Below, in pieces: positions 11,530 through 20,823 of a DNA stretch of 64,000 nucleotides (positions are counted from its first letter, which is position 1; each line of letters starts with the position of its first letter). Source of the stretch: Synanceia verrucosa. Lineage: Eukaryota > Chordata > Actinopteri > Perciformes > Synanceiidae. The translations under genes and the position numbers were made by a program. The stretch is from the NCBI GenBank assembly GCA_029721515.1, contig CM056561.1:13344501-13408500 (forward strand). Reading direction: 5' to 3'. The notes under the pieces were generated by a model. It made no database searches, was not told the DNA's origin, and worked only from the letters and a program-made list of their open reading frames with translations.

Positions 11530-11767
11530 GTGTTAAAAAAGAAGAGGAAAAAAAAAGCTGAGACAGGAGAAAGAGGTGAAGGGTCATCAGTGTGTCACCC
11601 ACTTGTTTCATAGGCAGGGTGGGGCAGTTAGTGGTTCATGTGATGGAAAATTCAGGAACATTAGCCTGTTGTCTATTCCTAACTTTGTCCTTAGTTTATA
11701 AACTTGTACAGATTGTAAAGCCCCTCGAGGCATATTCAGAATTTGTGATATCGGGCATATTTCATAT
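11530..11767 (+). mobile_element. L2-like LINE 3' fragment inserted in DIRS gag (copy 3)
   Basis: 226 bp match the starts of units 1 and 2, ending at ATATCGGGC (11755). The insert is bracketed by an exact 16-bp direct repeat AAAAAATATGAAAATG at 11514-11529 and 11768-11783. This is consistent with a LINE-type target duplication, although the AT-richness and a short unexplained spacer (11756-11767) weaken this. Confidence 0.55.
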
Positions 11768-11999
11768 AAAAAATATGAAAATGAAAAACATGAAATGCTA
11801 TGCGGCCGCACATGAACCCACAAGGGGGTGTCATAGCCCCACTTGTGGGGCAGCGAGCCAGCCTGTCTGCTACGGGCAGAATGCGCGCTGCAACCATGCA
11901 GCATATTCTGCCCGTTCAGCAGAGCACTGCGACACCACCGCTAGGGCCCCTAGCGGACCGTGTTCAGCAGTGGCGGTCTTGTGGCGCATCAGATTGGGT

Positions 12000-12287
12000 G
12001 ATAATAGATACTTTATTTGTCACATATATATCGCTACATACATGAAATTTGTCCTTTGCATTTAACCCATCCCCTCAGGGAGCAGTGGGCTGCCATGTAA
12101 GGCCCCCGGGGAGCTGGGGATTTGTTGCCTTGCTCAAGGGCACCTTGGCAGTGCCCAGGAGGAGAAACGGGCACCTCTCCAGCCACCAGTCCACTCTCCA
12201 AACTTGGTCCGACCTGGACTTGAAGCGCGGACCCTCCGATTCCCAGCCCGAGTCACTACAGACTGAGCTACTGCCACCCCAAGAGGG
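12000..12287 (-). mobile_element. tRNA-derived SINE-like insertion
   Basis: On the minus strand the head (from about 12287) reads like a tRNA gene. It has an A-box-like TAGCTCAGTCTGTAGTGAC and a B-box-like CGCTTCAAGTCC. A body follows, with the GAGCAGTGGGCTGCCATG region on the plus strand, and the 3' tail reads ACAAATAAAGTATCTAT. It interrupts DIRS coding sequence just upstream of the RT. Similar tails occur on LINEs in this window (58700-58738). The exact ends are uncertain, and no clear target duplication was found. Confidence 0.6.
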
Positions 12288-12329
12288 AGCACACGATAAA
12301 GACTGTAACCAAGGGCCACAGGCTCCAGT

Positions 12330-13530
12330 TTGCGTCGAGTCCACCCCGTTTCAACGGGACACTGCAGTCCCACGCTCAGGGAGAGAAGGCTCCTGTTTTG
12401 CAGAAAGAGATAACTACTCTTCAAAGCAAAGGAGGTATTCAGGTGGTAGCGCCAGAGCAGAGCCAGAGCGATTTCTACTCAAGGTATTTTCTTGTCCCGA
12501 TGGACGGGGGTCTTCGGCCAATATTAGATCTGCGTGCTCTGAAAAAATACTTGAGACAGTGCAAGTTCAGGAACACATGCAGCTCTGATACGCGCTGTGC
12601 GTCCAGGTGACTGGTTTTCATCTATAGACTTAAAGGACGTATATTTTCACATCCCTATTTATCCTCCTCACCAAAGATATCTCAGATTTGCCTTCCAGAG
12701 CGTAGTCTAGGAGTACCTGGTGCTACCTTTCAGCCTTTCATTAAGTCCGCGGGTGTTTGTGAAGTGCACCGAGGCCACCATTGCACCCCAGGGAGAGGGG
12801 CATGCGTCTGGCGACATACAGTACATAGACGACTGGCTGCTAATGGCACAATCGTCCCAGCGAATTAAGGCACACACCAGATTGCTCACATCATATCTGG
12901 AAGCCCTGGGTTTCACAATGAACTGGGAAAAGAGTGTTTTGATTGCTGTTCAAAACATTACATTCATAGGCCTATCGCTAGATTCAGTCGCATTCAAAGC
13001 ACTTTAGCAGAGGAGCACTGCTAAAGTTTAGAATGTGTCTCAGGCTGCTGGGGCTGATGGCATCAGCACTGGTAGTTGTCCCATTCAACCACCTACACAT
13101 GAGGCCGTTTCAGCGGTGGGTTGCATCACTCAGACTGAGGCCGAAGCACTACGCCCAACATCAGGTATTGATTTTCATGGCAAGTGTTATGGTGTTGCAC
13201 CCTTGGAGGCGCACAGCCTTTCTGGCTGTGGGCATTACCATGGGAATGGTCCTAACGAGGAAAGTCATTACAACAGATGTCTCTCTAGCGGGCTGGGGAG
13301 CCACGCACCAGGATAGGACTGTGAATGGCACATGGAGCTCACAGATGCATTCCGTTCACATAAACTGTTTGGAACTCCAAGCTGTCTCACTGGCACAGAA
13401 ACATTTTCTGCCTCTTCTGAGAGGGCAGCATGTTCTGGTCAGGACAGACAATACCACAGTAGTGGCAGATATCAACAGACAAGAGGGGGCTGCGCTTGCG
13501 TCATCTGCAGACGATGGCACACAAACTGAT
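12330..13530 (+). pseudogene. pol: DIRS reverse transcriptase and RNase H, broken
   Basis: RT motifs in order: FYSRYFLVP and GGLRPILDLRALKKYL (about 12470-12560), DWFSSIDLKD and YFHIPIYPPHQRYLRFAF (12610-12695), EYLVLPFSLSLSPRVFVKCTEA (about 12715-12775). The catalytic YIDDWLL box is at about 12820-12840, then LGFTMNWEKS. RNase H follows with TTDVSLAGWGA (about 13270), INCLELQAV and VRTDNTTVVADINRQ (about 13440-13485). The frame is broken near 12580 and between 12710 and 13030. Motif order and spelling are those of DIRS elements rather than Ty3/gypsy. It would copy the element RNA into a circular DNA intermediate. Confidence 0.85.
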
Positions 13531-13983
13531 TGTGTAGAGCAGGTCTCGTCTGTTATCGCTGAGGGCCATGCATGTGCCAGGTATTCTGAACCTGGGTGCG
13601 GACCTGCTGTCCAGAGGCAGCCCTCGCTACAAGGGTTGGAAAATCCATGGCGAGGCGATGGCTCAAATATGGATGAAATATGGTCGGGTGGAAATAGATC
13701 TCATCGCTTCCGAGGAGAATGCACAGTGCTCTCTGTATTATTCCCTGACCGATCACAGGGCCCCGATGGGTTTGGCACGAGTGGCCGCGCATCCTCCTGT
13801 ACGCTTTTCCCCCATTAGAGATGCTCACGCCTACTCTCGCCAGGGTGCAAGAGAGGGGCCATGCTCTGATCCTAATAGCTCCCTTCTGGCCGGGGAAGCA
13901 CTGGCTGGCAGAGATATTCCGGCTGCTGTGCAGAGAGCCGTGGCCTCTGCCTCCCCGCAGGGATCTCCTGTCGCGGAGAGATA
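13531..13983 (+). pseudogene. pol: DIRS pol linker between RNase H and recombinase, broken
   Basis: An open stretch at 13568-14023 carries HVPGILNLGADLLSRG, as found C-terminal to RNase H in DIRS elements, then WMKYGRVEIDLIASEENAQC. The frame is ended by the Tc1 insertion at the TA at 13984-13985. Rejoined DIRS sequence continues at 14935. Confidence 0.75.
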
Positions 13984-13985
13984 TA

Positions 13986-14932
13986 CTATATTGCCAAAAG
14001 TATTCGCTCACCCATCCAAATAATCAAAATCACGTGTTCCAATCACTTCATGGCCACAGGTGTATAAAATCAAGCACCGAGGCATGCAGACTGCTTTTAC
14101 AAACATTTGTGAAAGAATGGGTCGCTGTCAGGAGCTCAGTGAATTCTGTGAACTGTGGAACTGTGACAGGATGCCACCTATGCAACAAATCCAGTCGTGA
14201 AATTTCCTCGTTCCTAAATATTCCACAGTCAACTGTCAGCTATATTATAAGAACGTGGAAGTGTTTGGGAACAACAGCAACTCAGCCACGAAGTGGTAGG
14301 CCACGTAAACTGACGGAGCGCGATCAGCGGATTCTGAGGCTGCCGATTTTCTTCAGATTCAATCTCTACAGACCTCCAAACTTCATGTGGCCTTCAGATT
14401 AGCTCAAGAGCAGTGCGCAGTGCGAAGCAGACAGCTTCATGGAATGGCTTTCCATGGCCGAGCAGCTGCATCCAAGCCAAACATAACCAAGTGCAATGCA
14501 AAGCGTTGGATGCAGTGATGTAGAGCATGCCGCCACTGGACTCTAGAGCAGTGGAGATGCGTTCTCTGGAGTGATGAATCATGCTTCTCCATCTGGCAAT
14601 CTGATGGACGAGTCTGGGTTTGGCGGTTGCCAGGAGAACAATATTTGTCGGACTGCATTGTGCCAAGTGTAAAGTTTGGTGGAGGGGGGATTATGGTGTG
14701 GGTTGTTTTTCAGGAGCTGGGCTTGGCCCCTTAGTTCCAGTGAAAGGAACTCTGAATGCCTCAGCATAACAAGATATTTTGGACAATTCTATTATAGCTC
14801 CATTATAGCTATATGTTATAGCTGCAAAGGGTGGACTGACATCATATTGAACCCTATGGATTAGGATTGGGATATCACTTAATTTCATGTGCGAGTCAAG
14901 GCAGGTGAGCGAATACTTTTGGCAATATTGTG
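13986..14932 (+). mobile_element. Tc1-like transposon (Tc1-A) inserted in DIRS
   Basis: The terminal inverted repeats read CTATATTGCCAAAAGTATT on the left (13986) and the inverse of CACAATATTGCCAAAAG on the right (ends 14932). Both flanks are the TA target dinucleotide (13984-13985 and 14933-14934). Inside is a broken transposase. There is a helix-turn-helix (SREISSFLNIPQSTVSYII, RSGRPRKLTERDQRIL, about 14195-14340), then a deletion, then the first catalytic aspartate region WSDES (about 14570). The GGGGIMVW motif follows at about 14685. The second Asp/Glu region is deleted. It is the same family as the transposase at 38299-39036. Confidence 0.9.
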
Positions 14933-14934
14933 TA

Positions 14935-15826
14935 TCTCATCCTCATCCAGAGTGCATGGCTCTGTGGGTCTGGCCCGTGAGAGGCTGAACCTGACTGCTA
15001 CTTGGCTTCCACAGTGTATTGTGACCATTCAGTGCACCAGAGCCCCCTCGACACATTGTGCCTGTGATGGCAAATGGTGTGCGTTTGAGGACTCTTGTGT
15101 AAAAGCAGGCATGGTGGCTTTTCAGAGCCCTGTACCTGTTATACTGACATTTTTCCAAGGACTGCTGGATAAAGGTCTGGCGTTCTCCACTGTCAAAGTG
15201 TATTTAGCTGCTATATCGGCATGTCACATAGGCTTTGTGGACAAAAAGGCAAGTCAGCATCTTCTCATCTGTTAGTTTATGAAAGGAGCACGGCGCCTTC
15301 GACTCATGTCAAAATGCTTGACTGCTCCGTGAGATTTGTCTTAAGTGCTTGTTGCGCTATTGCACCCACCTTTTGAGCCATTGCCACAGGTGGAGCTGAA
15401 GATACTCTCCTGTAAAACGGCTTTTCTTCTCGTGATGGCCTCCGCTAAAGGTGTGAGTGACATCCATGCTCTGTCCGTGAATTCGTCATGTCTACAGTTT
15501 TTAATGGGGGATTCTAAGCTTTTATTAACACCTAATCCCACGTTTGTGCCAATGGTTTTCAACCCGGCATTATCATACCACCCTATGAACTGTTAGCGTT
15601 CCATCCTCCTCCTTTCACCACGCAGGAGCATGAATGGCTGAATGCGCTCTGCCCGGTACGGGCATTACGCATCTGTGTTGACAGAACAGCAGGTTTCAGG
15701 AAATCTGAGCAGCTGTTTGTGTCTTGGGCTATGCCACATGTGGGGAAACCCTTTACAAAGCAGAGGTTGTCCCACTGGATCATGGGGACTATTGCTATGG
15801 CCTATGATAGTAGGGGATTGCTTTAG
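14935..15826 (+). pseudogene. DIRS tyrosine recombinase, broken
   Basis: N-terminal core-binding-like region with CTRAPSTHCACDGKWCAFEDS and GLAFSTVKVYLAAISACHIG (15040-15240). Then comes the catalytic domain with FLLVMASAKGVSDIHALSV (about 15423-15480), HPPPFTTQEHEWLNALCPV, RALRICVDRTAGFRKSEQLFVSW, and KQRLSHWIMGTIAMAYDS at the end. Frameshifts lie near 15275 and 15600. The recombinase would insert the circular DIRS DNA by strand exchange. The TAG stop (15824-15826) lies inside the terminal inverted repeat. Confidence 0.85.
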
Positions 15827-16116
15827 GTTAAGAAATTAACCCCGGTTCTCTGAAACATGAGTGAGGTATCTCACCAGACCACCCTCCTTGCCTGGAGTGA
15901 GGAAGAGGTGTCCTTACTTAGACTGAAGAGACATTAGTGGGTCAAGCTCTGATAGCAGGAGGAAGTCCCTCCCCTGGGGAGCAGACGTCACATCTGTCTG
16001 CCAGTCAAGACTGGCGTAGTGTAATATTGCTTCTGGGGACAGCGTGAGGGACGTGTCCCATAGTGAGATACCTCACTCATGTTTCAGAGAACCGGTGTTA
16101 ATTTCTTAACCTAAAG
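15821..16116. repeat. DIRS terminal inverted repeat pair (54-bp arms)
   Basis: Arm 1 (15821-15874) begins CTTTAGGTTAAGAAATTAAC. Arm 2 (16063-16116) is its reverse complement with one mismatch (CCCC against CACC). The loop is 188 bp. The arms contain GGTTCTCTGAAACATGAGTGAGG, similar in character to the ends of other fish DIRS elements. Single-stranded DNA or RNA here could form a strong hairpin. Confidence 0.8.
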
Positions 16117-16256
16117 TTCCTTGTGCAATCATCTGGTGGTTGGAGACGGGACCTGTAAACAAGCAGAAATCATGCAGGAGGGAATCAGAGGAGCGCTCCC
16201 TCTGACCCAAAAACAGAAACTAAAGGCTGGGGCTGTAACACCCCCCTACCTTAAGA
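16117..16256 (-). repeat. Gmr1-A inner 3' LTR piece and polypurine tract
   Basis: 16148-16240 matches the end of the 5' LTR at 20231-20329 (GGGACCTGTAAACAAGCAGA, GCAGGAGGGAATCA). It ends GTAACA at 16240, giving TGTTAC on the minus strand. CCCCCCTACCTTAAG at 16241-16255 is, on the minus strand, a purine-rich tract immediately before the 3' LTR, as expected for plus-strand priming. Confidence 0.75.
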
Positions 16257-16355
16257 GAACATCTGTCCCATAAGAGGTGCTCAGGACTGGGAGACACGAG
16301 AAAGAGCGTCAGCCATAAGATTATCTACTCCATTTTTGTGGTGGATGTCTAAGCA

Positions 16356-16750
16356 CTAACAGAGCACTAACAGAGACATCTGGCTCAGGAACACAAGTGG
16401 GTTGTGGTTGGTGAAGACTGAAACAGGCAAAGAACTGGAACCAAGATACACCTCAAAATATTTTAATGCAAGCAGTAGGGAAAGAGCCTCCTTCTCCATG
16501 GTGCTGTAGTTAAGTTGGGGAAACAGAATTTTTTTGAGCAATAACAAATGAGATGAACGATACCTTTTTCATCCTCCTGCAGCAACACAGCCCCGGTCCC
16601 AGCGCTGGGCTAGCATCCACCTCCAGCTTAAACGGACGAGCGAAGTTTGGGTCTGCCAGGACAGGGGTGCTGCAGAGGAGGGCTTTACAAGAACGAAATG
16701 CGACATCACAAGCATTGGTCCAAACTAATGTTGTTTTTTTTAACACTGGT
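16356..16750 (-). pseudogene. pol: Gmr1-A RNase H remnant
   Basis: The minus-strand frames contain ALLCSTPVLADPNFARPFKLEVDAS (in the 16510-16746 frame) followed by KEALSLLLALKYFEVYL and VFTNHNPLVFLSQM (16356-16547). These are typical Ty3/gypsy RNase H motifs. At least one frameshift lies near 16530. Confidence 0.8.
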
Positions 16751-17608
16751 CAGACTTGTGAGAGGGCGGCTACATCAGCAAAGTTACGGCAAAAACCCCG
16801 GTAATACCCCCTCATGCCTAGAAAGCAGCAGAGCTTACGCCTAGATTTGGGGATGGGATAATCCAGGATGGCCTGGACAGGGCGCACTTGGCCTTTGCCG
16901 ACTGTTTGCCAAGGTAAGTGACTGGCTTTACCAAACTCACATTTTGCCAGGTTGAGGGTAAGGTTGGCGTCTCTCAATCTATCAAAAAACGCTCTAAGAA
17001 GGTTTATATGTTCTGACCACGAATCAGAGTATGCAACAACATCATCCAAATACACTTCACAATTATTAACATCTGCTAAAACAAGATGCATCAGATGCTG
17101 GAATGTGGCAGGTGCGTTTTGGAGGCGTTTGAAGGAAACTGTCAGGCATGACAAAAGCTGAGATCTCTGAAGCATGTGGTGTTAACGGGGCTTGCCAGTA
17201 TCCTTTCTGGAGGTCAAGTTTACTCACAAATTTAGTTGAACCCACTCTGTCAACACAATCTTAGGATAGGGGTCGTTCACTTTTCTAAACTCTGTACAGA
17301 GCCGTGACATCAGATCAGGCTGAGGAACCGGCAGACGGGAAACTCCATGCGCTGGAGCTTGGCACAGCCAAACCATTCTCCAATAAATACTCAACCTCCT
17401 TTTTAAAGAGGGAGTGCTTTGTGGGGTTAACACAGTAGGCATGTTGTCTAATTGGCAGGTGGTGACCGACATCAATATCATGAGACAGAACAGTAGTGCG
17501 GGTGGGGGTGTCAGAAAATAGCGTGATGTGACTGTCAATCAGTTTAACAATGTCAGCTCGAGCGGGGACATCTAGATACTGCAGATGAACAGAGAGATTT
17601 TCCAACAT
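16751..17608 (-). pseudogene. pol: Gmr1-A reverse transcriptase, broken
   Basis: The upstream part (17608-17224) carries HDIDVGHHLPIRQHAY and KKEVEYLLENGLAVPSSSAW. The downstream part (17175-16750) carries NAPATFQHLMHLVL, the catalytic box in the form YLDDVVAYS, LTLNLAKCEFGKA and GMRGYYRGF. The frame changes at least twice. It lies 3' of the integrase in the element's own orientation. Confidence 0.85.
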
Positions 17609-17814
17609 TTACAAATTTTGCAGTCTTGAACACGGGGAGCTTTTTGCACAGAGACCATCACTTTCTGGCGAGTACAGAGGAGGAGTGACATGTGACGATG
17701 GCCATGCTACATATGTCAACTACGTCACCGCGAATGACATATGGTTTCAGCATATTCACATGACAAACTTGAGTTTTGTGCCAGTGGTCAGGGGTGGCGA
17801 CAACAAAATCAGTT

Positions 17815-18486
17815 TCACATAATTGCTTCTCTGAATTTACTCACGTTGTCAAGCATGTTAAAGCTGGGGCTGGCAGTGTCGGACAGGAATTTTTCACAGA
17901 GCAGACGGAGGGGACCAGGCACAGTGTGTCCAAAAACTAAATCGGCAGGGCTGAAACCAGTGGACTCTTGCACAGTTTCTCTTGCAGCTAAGAGGAGAAA
18001 AGACAGGCCCTCGCCCCAATCTTTCCCCGTTTCTAAGCAATACTTTTTCATCATGTATTTTAGCGTCTGGTGAAACTGTTCAAGTGCGCCCTGGGACTGG
18101 GGATGATAGGCGCTGTATGCTCTGTGGCAGATGGGCAGTGACGAAAGGACTTGAGCAAACACCTTGGAAGTAAAATTTGTACCTTGGTCAGTTTGAACAT
18201 ACTTTGGCAGATCAAAAGTGAAGAAGAAATTCACGACTTTGGCTTTTAACGTGCGCAGCGGAAAAGCCTCAGGGTACCGCGTAGCAGCACACATCAACGT
18301 GAGCAGATACTGATGGCTGGACTTAGTTTTAGGAAGGTGGCCTACACAGTCAAGGATAACGTGCTCAAAAGGTTCACCTATAGCTGGAATGGGCTGTAAC
18401 AGAGCGAGAGGAATAGTTTGGTTCGGTTTACCTACAACTTGACACACATGACAGGAGCTGCAGAACCGGGACATATCGGACTTCAA
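17815..18486 (-). pseudogene. pol: Gmr1-A integrase core
   Basis: A 223-codon open stretch holds the end of the zinc-binding region (FCSSCHVCQVVGKPNQ), then the catalytic core with FEHVILDCVGHLP (first Asp), YVQTDQGTNF (second Asp) and HPQSQGALEQFHQTL (Glu). After it come QESTGFSPADLVFGH and part of the linker. The stop at 17815 and further frameshifts separate it from the RT. The upstream zinc-finger histidines lie in the broken region toward 18580. Confidence 0.85.
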
Positions 18487-19319
18487 ACCAGGCTAGAAAA
18501 AAATAACGTAGGACGCGATTATATGTTTTCTTAATTCCTAAATGACCAGCAGATGTATCATGAGCAAGACTGAGAACTTGTGCTCAGAACCTTTGGGGAA
18601 CCATTGAGTTCCATCCCAGATTCCCCACAGCAGGCAGGTGCCAATTACGCATCAGAATGCCCTCAACAACACAGTACACGGGAGTCTTAGAATCAGTGGC
18701 GGCCGCTGTCGCAAAGGCAGCCAGAGACGGGTCAGTTTCCTGAGCTTGAATAAACACACTAAGATCCACCGGGAGTGCAAGCTCTGCCTCGGCAGGCAGT
18801 AAGTTATGAATTCTCTCATTTTTAATTCTGGGCGTATCTGTCTTCACAGGCTTATCAACAGGACACAGAAATGAATCAGACAGATTTGCGCGACCCCACA
18901 CGGATCACAGCACAAACAGGAAACACAGCAGACAGATTGGAATCGGGCACAGGATTATCAACAACTTTAGGTGTCAGAAAAACTCCCCCCCCCCCACCAA
19001 ATTGTTGCCGAGGATAAGCGCCACGCCCCATACGAGCAAACGGGCGCGGACACCGACTTTCACAGGGCCGGAGATGATGGAGGAGCAAAGGAAAACAGTG
19101 CGCAATAGGGCCCTTAATACGCTCATGTCAACCCCCACAACGAGGGAGTCAGACCCATGAAAAGACCGCTCTGAAAAAGGCAGGACACCTTGGAGCATGA
19201 GTGACTGAGTGGCTCCAATGTCCTCGTCTGTAAGTCAGACTGAACCTTTATGGAGGAACGGTATGTAACAGTCATCACTCATCAACACTGTTAGGCCGTT
19301 TTGCGCACTGACCCTCTTT
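18487..19319 (-). pseudogene. Gmr1-A protease to integrase-N region, decayed
   Basis: The minus-strand open stretch 18584-18901 has VDLSVFIQAQETDPSLAAF and PVYCVVEGILMRNW. These match in position and style the linker before the integrase zinc finger in Gmr1-B (RLSQMQKADPTLQECF, VAYFVDGEMLIHKW). Two further minus-strand frames up to 19198 are too broken to assign, but by position include the protease. A poly-C/poly-G run at 18985-18994 marks one frameshift. Confidence 0.5.
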
Positions 19320-19830
19320 TCACCGGAGTGTGGGACAGTTAGCAATCAGATGCCCTGACTCATGGCAACAGAAACACTCACGATCAGATGGAATTTGACT
19401 AGAGCGCAAGGGAGAATTAGCCTGAACTTCTGGACTTTTACGAGCACCGGCACCCAGAAAAGATTCACAGCGCACGTAGGGAAAAACAGCACGGTGAGTT
19501 AACACAAACTTGTCAGCACACACAGCAGCTTTAGACAAAGTTTCAACTTTCTGCCCATTCAGATAAACAACAATTCTTTTGGGCATACAAAAACTCCTCA
19601 AAAAGAATGAGCTCTCGTAACTGATCAAACTGAGTGACTTTACAAGCTACGCACCACTTATTGAGCACAATGACTTCTCCCTTGCAAATTCAACGTACGT
19701 TTGGATAGCAGATTTTTCACTTGTATGGAATTTTTGGCGATATGCCTCTGGGACCAATTCGTGTGCAATAGCAAACTCCAGAGATCTTTGGGCCCTTTTA
19801 AGGTTACTGCTATCCACTCAAAAGCGCTGA
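19320..19830 (-). pseudogene. gag: Gmr1-A gag fragment with zinc knuckle
   Basis: The minus-strand frame ends with a CX2CX4HX4C knuckle (CFCCHESGHLIANC) at about 19340-19385. Upstream are IVVYLNGQKVETLSKAAV and ADKFVLTHRAVFP, closely paralleling Gmr1-B (YLNEQKVGTLSAAAV, ADKFVLSHKSAF). The N-terminal part is missing because the sequence joins LTR sequence at about 19840. Confidence 0.75.
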
Positions 19831-19841
19831 AATAAGAATTA

Positions 19842-20329
19842 ACCCTGGAAGGAAAGTAAAACCAACTAAAATTACAATCACTAAACCTAACTTCCTAAAC
19901 TAACAAAAACAGGAGAAAAAAGGGATCAAAATAAATGTCAGTTGCACCCTTACTAGCTTCCTAACAAAGATAATGATTAAGTGGTGACAGTGCTACGTAT
20001 AGTGCAAGTGCATTTAACGAATATATACATGGAATAGGACTAATCAAGACGAGCAAGCTGAGGGAACTCTACTTGAAACACACAGAATTACAGTGAATGC
20101 ACACGAGGGAAGTCACTGCACAGACAGCCCTCCCATGCTGTGTGAGGAGGACTCTCTTTAAGCTGGACAGTTCCTTGTCTGCTCATCAAGCTCATCTGCT
20201 GCAGCTGCAGTGGACCAATCAGTGACGGTCAGACCGGGACCTGTAAACAAGCAGAGATGGTGCAGGAGGGAATCACAGGAGTGCTCACTCTGACGCTAAA
20301 ATAGATTCTTTTAGGCTGGGGCGATAACA
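19842..20329 (-). repeat. Gmr1-A 5' LTR, truncated
   Basis: It shares the CTAAACCTAACTTCCTAAAC region with 5321-5640 and the terminal 90 bp with 16148-16240. It ends GATAACA at 20329. The outer part expected next to gag (TGTTACGTCC...) is missing. Confidence 0.7.
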
Positions 20330-20575
20330 CCAGTGACTGCCTTTTTGCAGGAGACAAATATCTCGAGGGCACTGTTGTGCATCTAAATGTATTTTATTAT
20401 TTTTTTTAATTAGAAAAATGCTGACATTGCAAAAAAAAAGCTATATTTCTAAAGAAATGGAAAACTGCAGTCTACATTGTAAGATTTTTGACAAATTGAA
20501 TGGAAATCTAGAACAGGCTAAAGTATTTTGCATTAGGATCCTGGAGGAACTAAATTAGGTATTGGAATAATGAAG
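20330..20575 (+). pseudogene. LINE ORF1 fragment, right half
   Basis: It continues the ORF1 remnant of 9647-9926 across the Gmr1-A insertion: ELTVAQV on the left, TAFLQETNIS on the right, then a degenerate NADIAKKKAIFLKKW..FLTN stretch. The flanks next to the LTRs read CAAG and CCAG, which could be a mutated 4-bp target duplication. Confidence 0.5.
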
Positions 20576-20679
20576 CGCCAAGTAAACGCTGAATTGAGGC
20601 TCGACAGAAATGCTTATGTACTAGTCCCATCTGTTTTTAACTTTTATTTTTAATTAATTTTATGTTGTTATGTTGGACA

Positions 20680-20823
20680 AAAGGGCCTGGCTCTCAGTCT
20701 CCGCTCTAATTCATCCCAAAGGTGTTCTATCAGGTTGAGGTCAGGACTCTGTGCAGGACAGTCAAGTTCATCCACACCAGACTCCATGTCTTTATGGACC
20801 TTGTTTTGTGCACTGGTGCACAG
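20680..20823 (-). pseudogene. Tc1-B transposase, C-terminal part
   Basis: On the minus strand this reads CAPVHKTRSIKTW near the second catalytic region. The third catalytic region follows in the Tc1 form SPDLNLIEHLWDELE (DD34E glutamate). It starts exactly where the Gmr1-B 3' LTR begins (20824) and continues the transposase that stops at 38299. No terminal inverted repeat is found beyond about 20670. Confidence 0.8.

Larger units (their letters stand above)
2318..11755. repeat. Large tandem duplication: 4,606-bp unit x2 plus 226-bp third start
   Basis: Unit 1 is 2318-6923, unit 2 is 6924-11529, and a third copy begins at 11530 and stops matching at about 11755. The offset is 4,606 bp at the start (TTAAAAAAG at 2321, 6927 and 11533) and again at 5697/10303. 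It is 4,603 in the middle because of small indels, for example a 4-bp loss near 8026. The units differ by scattered single bases. Each border carries the same L2-like tail fragment in direct orientation. That suggests unequal recombination between two such fragments, although this is inference. Confidence 0.92.
10247..16116 (+). mobile_element. DIRS-type tyrosine-recombinase retrotransposon, degenerate
   Basis: Order on the plus strand: gag-like region (10298-11529), RT (about 12330-13010), RNase H (about 13240-13530), linker, tyrosine recombinase (about 14935-15826), terminal inverted repeat (15821-16116). It carries three insertions: an L2-like fragment (11530-11767), a tRNA-derived SINE (about 12000-12287) and a Tc1 (13986-14932). 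DIRS elements use a tyrosine recombinase instead of a DDE integrase and make no target duplication. The left terminus is not recognisable. It sits inside a Gmr1 LTR. Confidence 0.85.
16117..20329 (-). mobile_element. Gmr1-like Ty3/gypsy element A (minus strand)
   Basis: Minus-strand order is 5' LTR (20329-19842, truncated), gag with zinc knuckle, integrase, reverse transcriptase, RNase H, polypurine tract and 3' LTR (16240-16117 plus the outer pieces at 9927 and 5321). Integrase upstream of RT is the reverse of the usual Ty3/gypsy order and is known from the cod element Gmr1 and relatives. All frames are broken. The start of gag, the primer site and the first ~235 bp of the 5' LTR are missing at 19830-19842. 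Confidence 0.85.

Noticed and set aside
12049..12588. 179-codon ORF over the SINE and DIRS RT start
   Set aside because: It reads the SINE antisense and then a wrong DIRS frame; RT motifs are in the other frames.
13821..14402. 193-codon ORF spanning DIRS and Tc1
   Set aside because: It crosses the Tc1 insertion border, so it is a chance fusion of DIRS sequence with the transposase helix-turn-helix.
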